A stretch of 31,063 nucleotides of DNA from an uncultured Clostridium sp. (GTDB lineage: Bacteria > Cyanobacteriota > Vampirovibrionia > Gastranaerophilales > Gastranaerophilaceae), in assembly GCA_905212085.1 (NCBI GenBank), contig CAJMDF010000023.1, forward strand, positions 1 to 31,063. The letters are read 5' to 3'. The position numbers were made by a program, and so were the translations under genes. Below the pieces are notes generated by a model. The model worked only from the letters and a program-made list of their open reading frames with translations, had not been told where the DNA came from and ran no database searches. The first letter of the stretch is position 1, and every line of letters begins with the position of its first letter. Positions 15,459-23,004 of this stretch are shown here, piece by piece.

Positions 15459-16156
15459 ATTCCAACACTTAGTCCTGCACAAAGATTTATTGATTGTCCC
15501 GTTATACCTTTTGCATCCTCTGAAATCAAATATTTACAAAGCTTTGCAACCTCTCCTGGTTTTACAAAACGTTTTTGAGGAATTGTATCTATTATTTCTT
15601 CTTTTGAAAATTCACTATCTTCAATAGATGCCATTCCAAGTTCTGTTTCAACCCAACCAGGATTTATCGTATTCACAGTAATATTATATTCTGCCAATTC
15701 TAGAGCAAGTCCTTTTGTAAGTCCGATAAGTCCGGCTTTTGATGATGAATAAATACTTGCAAAAGCCTCTCCCATTACACCTGAAATTGAGCCAATATTT
15801 ATAATTCTACCCCATCTTTGACCTTTCATATGAGGAATAGCTTTGGATATAAGATATGCAGGTGCAATCAAATTTGTCTGATACAATCTTTGAATATCAG
15901 CAATATTCATAGTTTCCAGTCCTGCATATATGTATTCTCCAGCATTATTTATTAAAACATCAATGTTTTTTTCTATTATAAAATTTGCAAGGTTATTTAC
16001 ATCTTTTGATAAATCACATATACAAAACCCTTTTGCATTACACGCAGCAAGAGCCTGCTCATTCCTACCTGTAACGTATACTTCTCCCATACTTTGAAGT
16101 TCTCTAGCTATAGCATTTCCAATACCTTTTGATGCTCCTGTTACTAATATATTCAT
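15455..16156 (-). CDS. SDR family oxidoreductase, FabG-like
   Basis: This 233-residue classical SDR has TGASKGIG at 6-13, NNAG at 70-73, the catalytic Ser in IGSISG near 123, and the pair Tyr136 and Lys140 in YSSSK. The ending with VETELG and GITGQSINLCAG is typical of FabG-type reductases. It may be a 3-oxoacyl-ACP reductase or a related ketoreductase; no fatty-acid genes are nearby to decide. It overlaps tcdA by four bases (ATGA) at its start and the HD gene by four at its end. It is only distantly similar to the other SDR in the window. Confidence 0.87.
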   Translation of the reverse strand: MNILVTGASKGIGNAIARELQSMGEVYVTGRNEQALAACNAKGFCICDLSKDVNNLANFIIEKNIDVLINNAGEYIYAGLETMNIADIQRLYQTNLIAPAYLISKAIPHMKGQRWGRIINIGSISGVMGEAFASIYSSSKAGLIGLTKGLALELAEYNITVNTINPGWVETELGMASIEDSEFSKEEIIDTIPQKRFVKPGEVAKLCKYLISEDAKGITGQSINLCAGLSVGI

Positions 16157-16902
16157 GATTTATACTCCTTTAAAAAACTTTGCACAATATATGATGCCAT
16201 AAATATTCCGGCGCAACTTGCAACAAACGGAGTTGATGATGGAGTAATTTTTGTAAATTCTATATTCTCACCATTTTTAGTCATAATTTTTTCTGTTGCG
16301 GACAATTTTTCTTGAACAAAAGGTTTCTCTCTGCTTGCAACAACTGTAATTCCTTTTTCTATCCCTCTTTTTCTTAGCTGGTAAATAATATTTGAAACAA
16401 ATGGTGCATTTTTATTTTCGATTTCAGAAATATCAGAAATATACAATTTGGTAGGATCAATCCTATTCCCTGCGCCCATTGAACTTATCACTGGAATATT
16501 CTTTTTAACTGAAGTTTCCAAAAGCTCAATTTTTGCCCTCATTGTATCTATTGCATCAGCGACATAATCGATATGAGAAAAATCAAAATTTCCCGAATAA
16601 AAATCATCTATTACATGAATTTTCAAATTAGGATTAATATCTTTTAATCTATCTTCAAAAAGTTTCGCTTTATTTTGTCCTACAGTTGAATGCAGTGCAA
16701 TTAATTGACGATTAATATTTGTTAAAGACACATTATCAAAATCAATTATCGTAACTTCTCCAATACCTGCTCTCACAATGGCTTCCGCACAAAAACCGCC
16801 GACACCGCCTAATCCAAAAATTGCAACATGTTTTAAAGAGAGAAGATATTGATTATCTTCTCCCCAAAAAAGTTTATTACGTGAAAAAATATCTTCACTC
16901 AT
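16153..16902 (-). CDS. tcdA: tRNA threonylcarbamoyladenosine dehydratase (ThiF/E1-like, TcdA/CsdL)
   Basis: This is a 249-residue ThiF-fold protein with GLGGVGG at 30-36 (nucleotide loop), DFDNVSLTNINRQ at about 54-66, and the DAIDTMRAKI segment that holds the adenylate-binding Asp. The ISDISEIENKNAPFV region and RKRGIEKG distinguish the TcdA group from ThiF and MoeB, and no zinc-binding CxxC pair is present, again as in TcdA. The enzyme uses ATP to close t6A37 of tRNA into the cyclic form. It follows secG by 12 bases and overlaps the SDR gene by four. Confidence 0.88.
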   Translation of the reverse strand: MSEDIFSRNKLFWGEDNQYLLSLKHVAIFGLGGVGGFCAEAIVRAGIGEVTIIDFDNVSLTNINRQLIALHSTVGQNKAKLFEDRLKDINPNLKIHVIDDFYSGNFDFSHIDYVADAIDTMRAKIELLETSVKKNIPVISSMGAGNRIDPTKLYISDISEIENKNAPFVSNIIYQLRKRGIEKGITVVASREKPFVQEKLSATEKIMTKNGENIEFTKITPSSTPFVASCAGIFMASYIVQSFLKEYKS

Positions 16903-16914
16903 ATGCTTACATCA

Positions 16915-17142
16915 CTATTTGATTATTCCAAAACCTAAAAGGAAAGTACAAACCAAAAATATACCTGCAACTATGCCTGTTAATTTATTCAATCCTTTTT
17001 CTGCACTTTTTTGAGAGGCAAAAACATGAGATGCTCCGCCTATCCCTGCAATCCCATCACCTTTAGGTGAATGTAACAATATTAAAATTATCAATAATAA
17101 AGCTGAAAAAATCTGCACAGCCCATACTAAATTCAATAACAT
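16915..17142 (-). CDS. secG: Preprotein translocase subunit SecG
   Basis: This is a 75-residue protein with two membrane helices (about 4-24 and 52-73) and the SecG hallmark between them: LHSPKGDGIAGIGGASHVFAS, seen as HSPKGDG and then GGASHVF. It assists SecYE in protein export at the inner membrane. The ATG overlaps the TAA of the upstream regulator by one base, and its GGAGAAA ribosome binding site lies inside that gene, so expression is coupled to it. Confidence 0.93.
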   Translation of the reverse strand: MLLNLVWAVQIFSALLLIILILLHSPKGDGIAGIGGASHVFASQKSAEKGLNKLTGIVAGIFLVCTFLLGFGIIK

Positions 17143-17828
17143 TATTTTTTCTCCTTTTTCTTAGAAATAAAATGGGCTCTTTTTGAATTCAACTTAATAT
17201 TTTCAAAAGTATATAATCTTGCAGGTCTTTTAGATGAAGATTTTGTAAATTCATCCAATTCAATCAAACCTTCAGTCGAAAGAGCTTTTTTTCTAAAATT
17301 ACGTTTATCTAAACTTTTACCCATTATCAACTCATAAGCTTTTTGCATTTCAGTAAGAGTAAATTTTTCATTTAACAACTGATATGCAACAGGGCATAAT
17401 TCCAATCTTTCACGAGTTCTTTTTAATGAATATTCAATAATTTCTTTATGGTCAAATGCTAAAGGCGGCAAATCTGAAATCTTATGCCAACCTAATTCAG
17501 GTGTTGTAACAATTTGAATATCTTCAGCTCTTACAAGAGCAAAATATGCGCAAGTAATAACTCTTGCATTAGGGTGACGAAGAGGATCACCAAAAGTGTA
17601 TAATTGTTCCAAATAAATATTATCCACATTTGTACGCTCTTTTAAAACTCTTAATGCCGCTTGATCAAGATTTTCAGACAATCTTACATATCCTCCCGGA
17701 ATTGCCCATTTATCTTTAAAAGGTTCGTTTGTCCTTTTTACAAGCAAAACCTGCAAGGCATTATTCTTCATTGTTACAATAACTACGTCAACCGTAATTT
17801 CGTGGGTTTTTGTTTCATTAAAAATCAT
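17142..17828 (-). CDS. NrtR-like Nudix/winged-helix protein
   Basis: The protein has 228 residues. The N-terminal Nudix fold (about 10-140) has PGGYVRLSENLDQAALRVLKERTNV at about 44-68 when read in pieces. In this box the REUxEE core is R-V-L-K-E-R and the final Gly is Asn, so two of the usual acidic ligands are gone and hydrolase activity is doubtful. The C-terminal part (about 150-215: FTLTEMQKAYELI, then LDKRNFRKKAL) is the winged helix of NrtR regulators, which control NAD synthesis genes and sense ADP-ribose through the Nudix domain. No NAD gene is in the window. It heads the operon with secG, and the start has an AGGGACAGAG ribosome binding site. An active ADP-ribose pyrophosphatase remains possible. 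Confidence 0.75.
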   Translation of the reverse strand: MIFNETKTHEITVDVVIVTMKNNALQVLLVKRTNEPFKDKWAIPGGYVRLSENLDQAALRVLKERTNVDNIYLEQLYTFGDPLRHPNARVITCAYFALVRAEDIQIVTTPELGWHKISDLPPLAFDHKEIIEYSLKRTRERLELCPVAYQLLNEKFTLTEMQKAYELIMGKSLDKRNFRKKALSTEGLIELDEFTKSSSKRPARLYTFENIKLNSKRAHFISKKKEKK

Positions 17829-17881
17829 ATATTTCTCTGTCCCTAAAATATATCATATAATAAAAAAATAAATTTACATTA

Positions 17882-17904
17882 GTTAATAGTCTTTTTTTAT
17901 TAAC
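17882..17904. promoter_or_regulatory. Inverted repeat upstream of the NrtR-like gene, candidate operator
   Basis: GTTAATA (17882-17888) and its complement TATTAAC (17898-17904) flank a nine-base T-rich spacer. It lies 54-76 bases upstream of the NrtR-like start and about 85 bases before the divergent gene at 17990, where a regulator could act on both. Confidence 0.3.
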
Positions 17905-17989
17905 AAAATTTAACATGAATTAAAAAGTTTTAGCAATTATTATTAAAATAAATACTTTATATATATACGGGGAAATTATAGGAATAAAT

Positions 17990-19027
17990 ATGAGTATTTA
18001 CAACTGGGGATTTAACAACTTTTATATAAACAGTTTTATGCCGACACCTTATTGGGGCAGCTGCGGTTGTAATGCTTTTAATTCCGGATTTAGATTTGGA
18101 ATATTTAATTCCTTATTAAATTATACAGTTCCGCAAATGAATATTTTTTCATTTACTCCTCAACTTTCAATGCCATTATTTAATCCATTTAATAATGTAT
18201 ATACAATGGCAAATAATTATGTTATCCCATCATTTATGGCAAATCCTTTTGATTACAGTATTCAAGCTGCATTCTCACAATTAAATACTTTTAATAACTA
18301 TACAAAACAACTAAGTGAATTACATATTAATACAAATTTTAATCTTTTAACAAAAAATAAAAAAGAAAATTCTACTAATACAGAGATAAAAACAAACACA
18401 AATAACAATGAAAACTCTAACAATGTAAAAAAAGAAACATCTGAAGATTCAAAAGAAAATATAAAACCAAGAAAAATTAAAACACTGATATCTAAAATAA
18501 AAGGGAAAATAAATAAACGTTTAAAACACAAAAATAAACTTGATTCTAATTTCTTAAATAAAGTAAAAGAAGTTGCTAATAATTTAAACTGTGATTACAA
18601 AGATTTACTGGCTGTTCTTAATAGTGAATCAGGACTTGATCCTAAAGCTTGGAACGGAAAAACAGCAGTAGGCTTAATTCAATTTACAGATCAATCTATA
18701 GCAGAACTTAACCGTATCCACGGATTAAATTTAACTAAAGAAAAAATTGCACAAATGTCTGCAATAGAACAACTGGATTTGGCTGAAAAATATTTAAAAA
18801 TTGCAAAAAGTTATAATTTTGCACCAAATGCGAGACTTTCTGCAGGTGATTTATACGCTATAACATTTTTACCAGGCAGAGCAAACCAAAATGTTCTATG
18901 CAGAAAAGGGGAAAAATATTACAGTCAAAATAAAGGACTTGACATAAATAACGATGGAGTTATAAGCAAAGAAGATTTAGAAAACAGGCTTGCTAAAAAG
19001 CAAATCAATGAATCAATTTTTGCTTAA
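17990..19027 (+). CDS. Lytic-transglycosylase-like protein with Asn/Phe-rich N-terminus and EF-hand
   Basis: The 345 residues form three parts. Residues 1-110 are rich in Asn, Phe, Tyr, Pro and Met, with no signal peptide. Residues about 120-185 are a Lys/Asn/Glu-rich linker. Residues about 188-310 resemble a lysozyme-like SLT domain: LNSESGLDP with the expected catalytic Glu213, and AVGLIQFT, the G-L-x-Q-x-T motif. Residues 318-329 are a perfect EF-hand loop (Asp318, Asn320, Asp322, Gly323, Ile325, Asp329). A calcium-dependent peptidoglycan-cutting role is plausible. Without a signal peptide, how it would reach the wall is unclear. It precedes minC, but a separate promoter seems to serve minC. 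The ribosome binding site is AGGAA. Confidence 0.65.
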   Translation: MSIYNWGFNNFYINSFMPTPYWGSCGCNAFNSGFRFGIFNSLLNYTVPQMNIFSFTPQLSMPLFNPFNNVYTMANNYVIPSFMANPFDYSIQAAFSQLNTFNNYTKQLSELHINTNFNLLTKNKKENSTNTEIKTNTNNNENSNNVKKETSEDSKENIKPRKIKTLISKIKGKINKRLKHKNKLDSNFLNKVKEVANNLNCDYKDLLAVLNSESGLDPKAWNGKTAVGLIQFTDQSIAELNRIHGLNLTKEKIAQMSAIEQLDLAEKYLKIAKSYNFAPNARLSAGDLYAITFLPGRANQNVLCRKGEKYYSQNKGLDINNDGVISKEDLENRLAKKQINESIFA

Positions 19028-19092
19028 TAAAAAAAACAACATTACAATTCTAAATAATCCATTGATGTTCCGAAATGTTTCATGTACATTCA

Positions 19093-19098
19093 TATAAT
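19093..19098 (+). promoter_or_regulatory. Probable -10 box of minCDE
   Basis: TATAAT at 19093-19098 lies 28 bases before the minC ATG at 19127, leaving room for the GAAAGG ribosome binding site. No clear -35 box is visible. The -10 lies downstream of the longer possible minC start at 19082, which argues against that start. Confidence 0.45.
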
Positions 19099-19126
19099 AA
19101 AGTCTGATTTGCGGAAAGGTTCAAAA

Positions 19127-20194
19127 ATGGATAAGGGATACATTGAAAACGGTTTTATAGTTGATGTTAGTAATGCACAAAAAACATCTGAAATTATTTA
19201 TGAATTAAGTAGAATATTAGATTTGCCTGATGCCCAAAGTAAAAAAGTATGTTTAAAATTAGGCTCAGTTAATTTAACAACGACTGAACTAACAAGCATT
19301 AAAGCATTAGTGGAATCTATGAATTCTGAAATTGAATTTATTACAACAAGTTCCACATCTACTGTAAAAGCAGCTGAAGAACTGAATATAAAAGTTTCAA
19401 TTTTAGAAAACAAAGTTCCAATGCCTGAATTTAATGCAGATCAAGAAAAAGTAAACAAAGAACTAGAAAAAGCTCTAGATAAAATTTTTGGGGATGACAA
19501 TACTGATATTAAAACTTTTGCAGAAGAAAATAATTTACAAAATTTACCGAAAGATTCTCAAATAGAAAATATACCGATTGAAGATTTAAAACAAGAAAAT
19601 CAGCCTGAAACCATTGATAACCAAGTGAAAGAAGAGGAATCTAAGCCTCAAGAAGATATCATAGAAAAAATACCTTCTAATAATTACACAGCAATAGATT
19701 CCACTGATTTTAGCACCACATCGGAAGAATTAAAAGATTTTAATAAAGAGTTGGAAAATGCTAATAAAATAGATGGTGATGATATTGAGGATATTGACTA
19801 CAACCTTGATGACTTACGTAAATCGTTAAGAGAAACGGAAAAACTTCCAACATTATATATTCAAAGGACATTACGTTCAGGTCAAAGCATAACATCAGAC
19901 GGAAACATCGTAATAATAGGAGATGCAAACCCGGGATCTGAAATTATTGCAAAAGGCGATATTACAGTCTGGGGTATATTAGGAGGGATTGCACACGCTG
20001 GCGCAGCAGGCAACCAATATGCAAAGATCAGAGCATTAAAAATGAATGCAATTCAATTAAGAATAGCAGATACCTTCGCTAGACGTCCTGATAATATTAA
20101 TATTCCGTATATACAAAAAACAGATACATTTATACCTGAAGAGGCTTGTATATACAAAAAACAAATTTTAATACATAAAATACATGAATCATAA
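19127..20194 (+). CDS. minC: Septum site-determining protein MinC
   Basis: The protein is 355 residues from the chosen ATG (GAAAGG upstream). The N-terminal part (about 1-98) fits the MinC FtsZ-inhibiting domain loosely. A long acidic linker, rich in Glu, Asp and Asn, runs from about 100 to 242. The C-terminal MinC domain at about 243-330 is clear: RTLRSGQSITSDGNIVIIGD, then GSEIIAKGDITVWGILGGIAHAG, the beta-helix that dimerises and binds MinD. MinC blocks FtsZ rings away from midcell. The linker makes it longer than E. coli MinC (about 230 residues). It is the first gene of minC-minD-minE; minD begins 12 bases later. Confidence 0.92.
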   Translation: MDKGYIENGFIVDVSNAQKTSEIIYELSRILDLPDAQSKKVCLKLGSVNLTTTELTSIKALVESMNSEIEFITTSSTSTVKAAEELNIKVSILENKVPMPEFNADQEKVNKELEKALDKIFGDDNTDIKTFAEENNLQNLPKDSQIENIPIEDLKQENQPETIDNQVKEEESKPQEDIIEKIPSNNYTAIDSTDFSTTSEELKDFNKELENANKIDGDDIEDIDYNLDDLRKSLRETEKLPTLYIQRTLRSGQSITSDGNIVIIGDANPGSEIIAKGDITVWGILGGIAHAGAAGNQYAKIRALKMNAIQLRIADTFARRPDNINIPYIQKTDTFIPEEACIYKKQILIHKIHES

Positions 20195-20206
20195 AAAGGA
20201 GAAATC

Positions 20207-21022
20207 ATGAGCGGTAGAGTTATCGTAATAACATCCGGAAAAGGTGGTGTAGGTAAAACGACAACAAATGCCAATATAGGTACAGCTCTTGCAAAAGCTG
20301 GGAAAAAAGTCGTTATGATTGACACCGATTTGGGATTAAGAAACTTAGATTTGCTACTAGGATTAGAAAACAGAATAGTTTATACAATAGTAGATGTAGT
20401 TGAAGGACGTTGTAAATTAAAACAAGCGCTGGTAAAGGACAAAAAGAATCCAAACCTTTGTCTTTTAGCTGCAGCACAAACCCGTGATAAAACAGCTGTT
20501 ACCGAAGAACAGTTAAAAGATATATGTGAAAAATTAAAAGAAGACTTTGATTTTATTTTAGTAGACTGTCCGGCAGGTATTGAACAAGGATTCCAAAATG
20601 CTGTAGCCGGTGCATCAGAAGCTATAGTCGTAACAACTCCTGAAATGTCAGCAGTTCGCGATGCAGATAGAATTATAGGACTTTTGGAAGCAAAAGAAGA
20701 AATTAAATCTTATAAATTATTACTAAACAGGGTTCGTCCAAATCTTATCAAATCAAATGATATGATGAGCGTAGACGATGTAGTAGAAATATTATCAGCT
20801 GATTTAATCGGAATAATTCCAGAAGATACTGGAATTATTACATCTACAAACAAAGGTGAACCTATCGTAAATGATGAAAAATCTTTAGCAGGAAAAGCTT
20901 ACAATAATGTAGCTAGAAGAATTATTGGTGAAGATGTTCCATTTTTAAATCTAGAAGAACCTCAAGGGGTAATGGCCAAAATGAAAAAATTCTTCTCCGG
21001 CCTAATGGGAAAGGAGAAGTAA
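20207..21022 (+). CDS. minD: Septum site-determining ATPase MinD
   Basis: The 271 residues give normal length. The deviant Walker A motif is SGKGGVGKTT with the signature Lys12 and Lys17. DTDLGLRNLD at about 40-49 and DFILVDCPAGIEQGF at about 117-131 are family hallmarks. The C-terminal amphipathic helix (VMAKMKKFFSGLMGKEK, about 255-271) is the membrane-targeting sequence. In its ATP form it recruits MinC to the membrane and is released by MinE. The start has a strong AAAAGGAG ribosome binding site. minE starts four bases after the stop. Confidence 0.97.
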   Translation: MSGRVIVITSGKGGVGKTTTNANIGTALAKAGKKVVMIDTDLGLRNLDLLLGLENRIVYTIVDVVEGRCKLKQALVKDKKNPNLCLLAAAQTRDKTAVTEEQLKDICEKLKEDFDFILVDCPAGIEQGFQNAVAGASEAIVVTTPEMSAVRDADRIIGLLEAKEEIKSYKLLLNRVRPNLIKSNDMMSVDDVVEILSADLIGIIPEDTGIITSTNKGEPIVNDEKSLAGKAYNNVARRIIGEDVPFLNLEEPQGVMAKMKKFFSGLMGKEK

Positions 21023-21026
21023 AAAG

Positions 21027-21509
21027 ATGATACTACAAAATTTATACAATAAGGTATTAGGCTTTTTCCGCCAAACAGATACAGAACAAGAAAAAGAATC
21101 AACCAAAGAAACAGCTTGTAATAGATTACGAGTAGTCCTAATGCAGGATAGAACAAATTTAACACCGGAGTTAATGGAACGCATGAGACGTGAGATGGTA
21201 GATCTACTATCTAAATATGTAGAAATGGATAAAGACGCATTAGAACTTAATCTTGAACAAGACGGCGATCAAGTAGCCCTAATGTTATCAATTCCTGTCA
21301 TCAGAGCGAAAGACGAAGAAGAAATAAAAGCTGCATTAGAAGCAGAAGATACACAAAAAGAATCTGAAGAAAATGAAACAGAAGAAGAAAAAATTCTAAA
21401 TGAAGATTCTAAAGACAATTCTGAAAATGAAGATGATGCAGATTACGTCGACGATGATGAAGAAGAATCAGAAAATAATAAAGACGATGATGACAATGAC
21501 GAAGAATAA
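21027..21509 (+). CDS. minE: Cell division topological specificity factor MinE with acidic C-terminal tail
   Basis: The protein has 160 residues. The N-terminal membrane helix (MILQNLYNKVLGFF), the MinD-contact stretch NRLRVVLMQDR at about 32-42, and the dimer domain with MRREMVDLLSKYVEMD and LMLSIPVIRA are all present by residue 91. MinE is normally about 85-100 residues; here a tail of about 65 residues, almost entirely Asp, Glu, Asn and Ser, is added. MinE triggers MinD ATP hydrolysis and sets the oscillation or the midcell zone. The tail has no recognisable fold and resembles the acidic linker of the MinC next to it. A terminator follows. Confidence 0.93.
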   Translation: MILQNLYNKVLGFFRQTDTEQEKESTKETACNRLRVVLMQDRTNLTPELMERMRREMVDLLSKYVEMDKDALELNLEQDGDQVALMLSIPVIRAKDEEEIKAALEAEDTQKESEENETEEEKILNEDSKDNSENEDDADYVDDDEEESENNKDDDDNDEE

Positions 21510-21533
21510 TTTATTTTTATAAAAAATTATCAT

Positions 21534-21564
21534 AAAAAATTGACCTGATCGGTCAATTTTTTTT
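21534..21564 (+). terminator. Rho-independent terminator of minCDE
   Basis: AAAAAATTGACC (21534-21545) pairs with GGTCAATTTTTT (21551-21562) around a five-base loop and is followed by more T. It separates minE from the ribosomal operon. Confidence 0.9.
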
Positions 21565-21613
21565 ATAAGTAAAACTTTAATTTACAAATCTATACATTTT
21601 CTCATTTCCATTG

Positions 21614-21642
21614 TTGACAGCGAAATTTGTTTGTTTTAACAT
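21614..21642 (+). promoter_or_regulatory. Promoter of the S10 ribosomal operon
   Basis: A perfect TTGACA at 21614-21619, a 17-base spacer and TAACAT at 21637-21642 (four of six). The start would be near 21650, giving a leader of about 90 bases. The leader contains a small stem, TTGAA (21688-21692) with TTCAA (21700-21704). Confidence 0.6.
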
Positions 21643-21740
21643 TGATATGCTTGGAATTAATGTATTTACTAATATCCGAAATATTTGTTGAATAGCGATT
21701 TCAAGCAGTGTAATAGATAAAAAAAGAAAAAGGAATGCAA

Positions 21741-22058
21741 ATGGCAAGCACACAAAGACAAAGAATCAGAGTTTGTTTAAAAGCATACGATCATAAATTA
21801 ATTGACGTATCTTCAGACAAAATCGTAGAAACAGCAAAAAGAACTGACGCTAAAGTAGCTGGTCCTATTCCTTTACCTACAAAAAGACGTATATATTGCG
21901 TATTACGTTCACCTCACGTAGATAAAAAATCTCGTGAACATTTCGAAATGAGAACACATAAACGTATTATTGATATATACGAACCTACTCAACAAACAGT
22001 TGAAGAATTAGGCAGATTAGATCTACCGGCTGGCGTAGATATTGAAGTTAAGTTATAA
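21741..22058 (+). CDS. rpsJ: 30S ribosomal protein S10
   Basis: The protein has 105 residues, the usual length, beginning MASTQRQRIRVCLKAYDHK. An ATG six bases earlier touches the AAAAGGA ribosome binding site, so the second ATG (six-base spacing) is chosen. The loop PLPTKRRIYCVLRSPHVDK and the ending LPAGVDIEVKL are conserved S10 features. S10 sits in the small-subunit head and also joins NusB in antitermination. It is the first gene of the S10 operon, directly downstream of the minCDE terminator; no tuf, fus, rpsG or rpsL precedes it here. Confidence 0.97.
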   Translation: MASTQRQRIRVCLKAYDHKLIDVSSDKIVETAKRTDAKVAGPIPLPTKRRIYCVLRSPHVDKKSREHFEMRTHKRIIDIYEPTQQTVEELGRLDLPAGVDIEVKL

Positions 22059-22087
22059 TTAACTTTTTGAAAACTAAATAAGCATTA

Positions 22088-22252
22088 TGCATTGTAATGT
22101 GAACTGCGACCGTTTGGAATAACAATTCCACAACGGGACAGCCGAGAGGTTGTAGAGGTGAAAGCCCTCAAATTAGGTAAAGATTAGCAAGACGTAGCGC
22201 TCGCAAGAGAAAATGCAATCCCGAAACAGGGGCAGAATAATGTCTGCACCAA
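22088..22252 (+). ncRNA. Candidate structured RNA leader between rpsJ and rplC
   Basis: The 219-base rpsJ-rplC gap is unusually long, and 22101-22260 is about 48 percent GC by my count, well above the surroundings. Nested helices can be drawn. TGCATT (22088-22093) pairs with AATGCA (22212-22217). Inside it TGCGA (22105-22109) pairs with TCGCA (22201-22205). Inside that lie a hairpin CCGTTTGGAAT / ATTCCA-C-AACGG (22110-22136, four-base loop) and GAGG / CCTC around a GAAA tetraloop (22155-22169). A further hairpin GGGGCAGA / TCTGCACC (22229-22250, one mismatch) follows. I do not recognise an Rfam family. It could be an autoregulatory site for a ribosomal protein or an attenuator. Confidence 0.5.
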
Positions 22253-22277
22253 GTAGGGTGAGCAAGAAAGGTAGAAT

Positions 22278-22913
22278 ATGACACTAGGTGTAATAGGAAA
22301 AAAACTTGGAATGACTCAAATCTTTGACGAACAAGGTTTGGCTATTCCTGTAACAGTAATCAAAGTTGACCCAATTGTTGTTACTCAAGTAAAAACAGTT
22401 GAAACTGATGGCTACAACGCAATTCAAGTTGGTACAATTGCAGCAAAAGAAAAACACTTAACAAAAGCTGAACTTGGCCACTTCAAGAAAAATAACTTGG
22501 AAAACTTCAGACACCTTCAAGAATTCAGAATTGATAACCCACAAGACTACAAAGTTGGCGATAAAATTGAATTATCAGTTTTAGACAACGTTGAAAAAGT
22601 AGACGTAACAGGAAAATCAATTGGTAAAGGTTTCCAAGGTACAGTAAAAAGATGGAACTTCTCAAGAGGACCTATGGGACACGGTTCTAAAAACCACAGA
22701 GAACCTGGTTCAATCGGAGCTGGTACAACTCCATCACGTGTTATCAAAGGCAAAAGAATGGCTGGTAACATGGGAAATGAAAGAGTTACTATTACTAAAT
22801 TAAAATTAGTTAAAGTAGACGCAGCTAACAGCTTAGTATTAGTAAAAGGTTCAGTACCTGGATGCGAAGGTAGATTAGTAACAATCGTTCCAACAAGAAC
22901 AAAATGGAACTAA
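22278..22913 (+). CDS. rplC: 50S ribosomal protein L3
   Basis: This is a 211-residue protein beginning MTLGVIGKKLGMTQIFDEQG, the typical L3 start. The central loop RWNFSRGPMGHGSKNHREPGS (seen in pieces) and MAGNMGNERVT near residue 165 are the conserved parts that reach the peptidyl transferase centre. It is one of the first proteins to bind 23S rRNA. The ribosome binding site is AGAAAGG. It is preceded by a long GC-rich leader and followed by a hairpin before rplD. Confidence 0.97.
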   Translation: MTLGVIGKKLGMTQIFDEQGLAIPVTVIKVDPIVVTQVKTVETDGYNAIQVGTIAAKEKHLTKAELGHFKKNNLENFRHLQEFRIDNPQDYKVGDKIELSVLDNVEKVDVTGKSIGKGFQGTVKRWNFSRGPMGHGSKNHREPGSIGAGTTPSRVIKGKRMAGNMGNERVTITKLKLVKVDAANSLVLVKGSVPGCEGRLVTIVPTRTKWN

Positions 22914-22939
22914 ATTCAAGAAAGTAATATAATATTAAC

Positions 22940-22982
22940 CCGCTCTTACCATATAAAACGGGGAACCGAAAGGGGTAAGCGG
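22940..22982 (+). promoter_or_regulatory. Hairpin between rplC and rplD
   Basis: CCGC and TTACC (22940-22950, two-base bulge) pair with GGTAAGCGG (22974-22982). A second small stem, CGG / CCG (22959-22968), lies in the loop. It sits 22 bases before the rplD ATG. There is no T run, so it is not a terminator. Confidence 0.55.
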
Positions 22983-23004
22983 AAAGCAAAGGAAAAAAAC
23001 AAAA

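Noticed and set aside
15459..15482. Longer start of the HD-domain protein
   Set aside because: The ATG at 15458 forms the usual ATGA overlap with the upstream stop, as the other genes of this operon do.
19082..19126. Longer MinC start
   Set aside because: It lies upstream of the TATAAT at 19093 and lacks a ribosome binding site; the ATG at 19127 has GAAAGG.
21735..21740. Earlier ATG for rpsJ
   Set aside because: It directly abuts the ribosome binding site; the ATG at 21741 has correct spacing and gives the usual 105 residues.
22059..22277. A tRNA, rRNA fragment or group II intron between rpsJ and rplC
   Set aside because: There is no tRNA arm set, no stretch I recognise from rRNA, and no intron boundary or reverse transcriptase; a folded leader explains it better.
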